From positions 1 to 7,173 of the forward strand of contig CAZPVB010000190.1 in NCBI GenBank assembly GCA_964589855.1: DNA of 7,173 nt, written 5' to 3'. The position numbers and the translations under genes are program-made. The DNA comes from SKVR01 sp964589855 (lineage in GTDB: Bacteria > Bacteroidota > Bacteroidia > Bacteroidales > UBA7960). Shown one piece after another: positions 6,584-7,173 of the stretch. The notes beneath the pieces are model-generated. The model saw nothing but the letters and a program-made list of their open reading frames with translations. It was not told where the DNA came from and made no database searches. Within the stretch, counting starts at the first letter, position 1. Each line of letters begins with the position of its first letter.

Positions 6584-7173
6584 ATGTCATTCAGACCCGA
6601 TCAATTTTTAAAGTACAAAGCCACTGCTCAGGAGCTGAAACCCGGCTATTGGGATGGAAAATCAATTGAAGATATCCGTAATCTTTACCTGGAAATCTTG
6701 TATGGTGGACTCCATGGACTTTGTTTCAGCCTTTATGAAGATGGACAGAAGCCGGGAGACACAATTTCGGAACATCAGATCAGAAGAAGAATGGAAATAT
6801 TGAGCAAATACACCAAGTGGATCCGCTCTTTCTCCTGCATCGAAGGAAATGAACTGATTCCCAAAATCGCAAAGGAGTATGGTCTAAAAACCCTGGTTGG
6901 TGCCTGGTTGGGCAAAGAAAAAGAAAAAAACCAGGAAGAGATCCAAAACCTTATTCAATTGGCAAAACAAGGATTTGTGGATATCGCCGCTGTGGGCAAC
7001 GAAGTCTTGTACCGGAATGACCTGACAGAAACAGAACTTCTGGACTTTATAAGACAGGTAAAAAGTGAACTACCCGGCATACCTGTTGGGTATGTAGATG
7101 CCTATTACGAGTTCGTTCAAAAACCCTGGATCTCGGAAATTTGCGATGTGATACTGAGCAACTGCTACCCCTT
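6584..7173 (+). CDS. Glycoside hydrolase family 17 without export signal, 3' end missing (GH17-c)
   Basis: The frame runs from ATG 6584 to the window end without a stop (196 codons plus two bases). The N-terminus (MSFRPDQFLKYKATAQELKP) is polar and has no signal peptide or membrane segment, so a cytoplasmic location is likely. GH17 marks: GGLHGLCFSLYEDGQKPGD (about 42-60) as the first barrel strand, WIRSFSC (79-85) as the second, LVGAWLG (103-109), and IAAVGNEVLYR with the likely acid/base Glu140 (7001-7003). VGYVDAYYEF (166-175) and DVILSNCYP near the end correspond to the later barrel strands; the nucleophile would lie beyond the window. The text differs clearly from GH17-a and GH17-b, so this is a third GH17 subgroup. 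The ATG is chosen because the A-rich leader directly precedes it and conserved barrel sequence follows about 40 residues later. A role on imported beta-1,3-oligosaccharides, by hydrolysis or transglycosylation, is inferred. Extra C-terminal domains cannot be excluded. Confidence 0.88.
   Translation, partial: MSFRPDQFLKYKATAQELKPGYWDGKSIEDIRNLYLEILYGGLHGLCFSLYEDGQKPGDTISEHQIRRRMEILSKYTKWIRSFSCIEGNELIPKIAKEYGLKTLVGAWLGKEKEKNQEEIQNLIQLAKQGFVDIAAVGNEVLYRNDLTETELLDFIRQVKSELPGIPVGYVDAYYEFVQKPWISEICDVILSNCYP

Overview
The window is a densely packed, single-strand (+) gene cluster for breakdown and uptake of a beta-glucan. The best guess for the substrate is laminarin or a similar beta-1,3-glucan with beta-1,6 branches. 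It holds six genes: three family GH17 glycoside hydrolases (the first lacks its 5' end and the last lacks its 3' end), one family GH30 hydrolase, and two sugar:cation symporters of the GPH family (TC 2.A.2, MFS fold).

Organism: probably a member of the Bacteroidota, likely marine or another polysaccharide degrader. The reasons are the AT-leaning coding sequence, A-rich start regions with no Shine-Dalgarno sequence, the two lipoprotein hydrolases, and the GH17 + GH30 pairing known from laminarin loci of marine Bacteroidota. No rRNA, tRNA or housekeeping gene is present to settle the lineage.

Layout: 1-801, 3' part of a GH17 (GH17-a); 869-2230, GPH symporter 1; 2269-3543, lipoprotein GH17 (GH17-b); 3549-5045, lipoprotein GH30; 5099-6529, GPH symporter 2; 6584-7173 and beyond, GH17-c without an export signal. 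Gaps between genes are 67, 38, 5, 53 and 54 bases. None contains a convincing terminator or a clear Bacteroidota promoter (TTTG / TAnnTTTG), so the cluster reads as one operon that continues on both sides. No stretch over 300 bases lacks a gene. I see no mobile element, CRISPR array, RNA gene or long repeat.

Proposed working model (inference): the two lipoproteins act in the cell envelope. GH17-b cuts the beta-1,3 backbone and GH30 removes beta-1,6-linked glucose or cuts beta-1,6 links. The two symporters, which belong to visibly different GPH branches, bring different products (for example glucose, laminaribiose or gentiobiose) across the inner membrane. GH17-c, apparently cytoplasmic, would process imported oligosaccharides. 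No SusC/SusD pair, sensor, GH16 or GH3 beta-glucosidase lies in the window; they may lie outside it.
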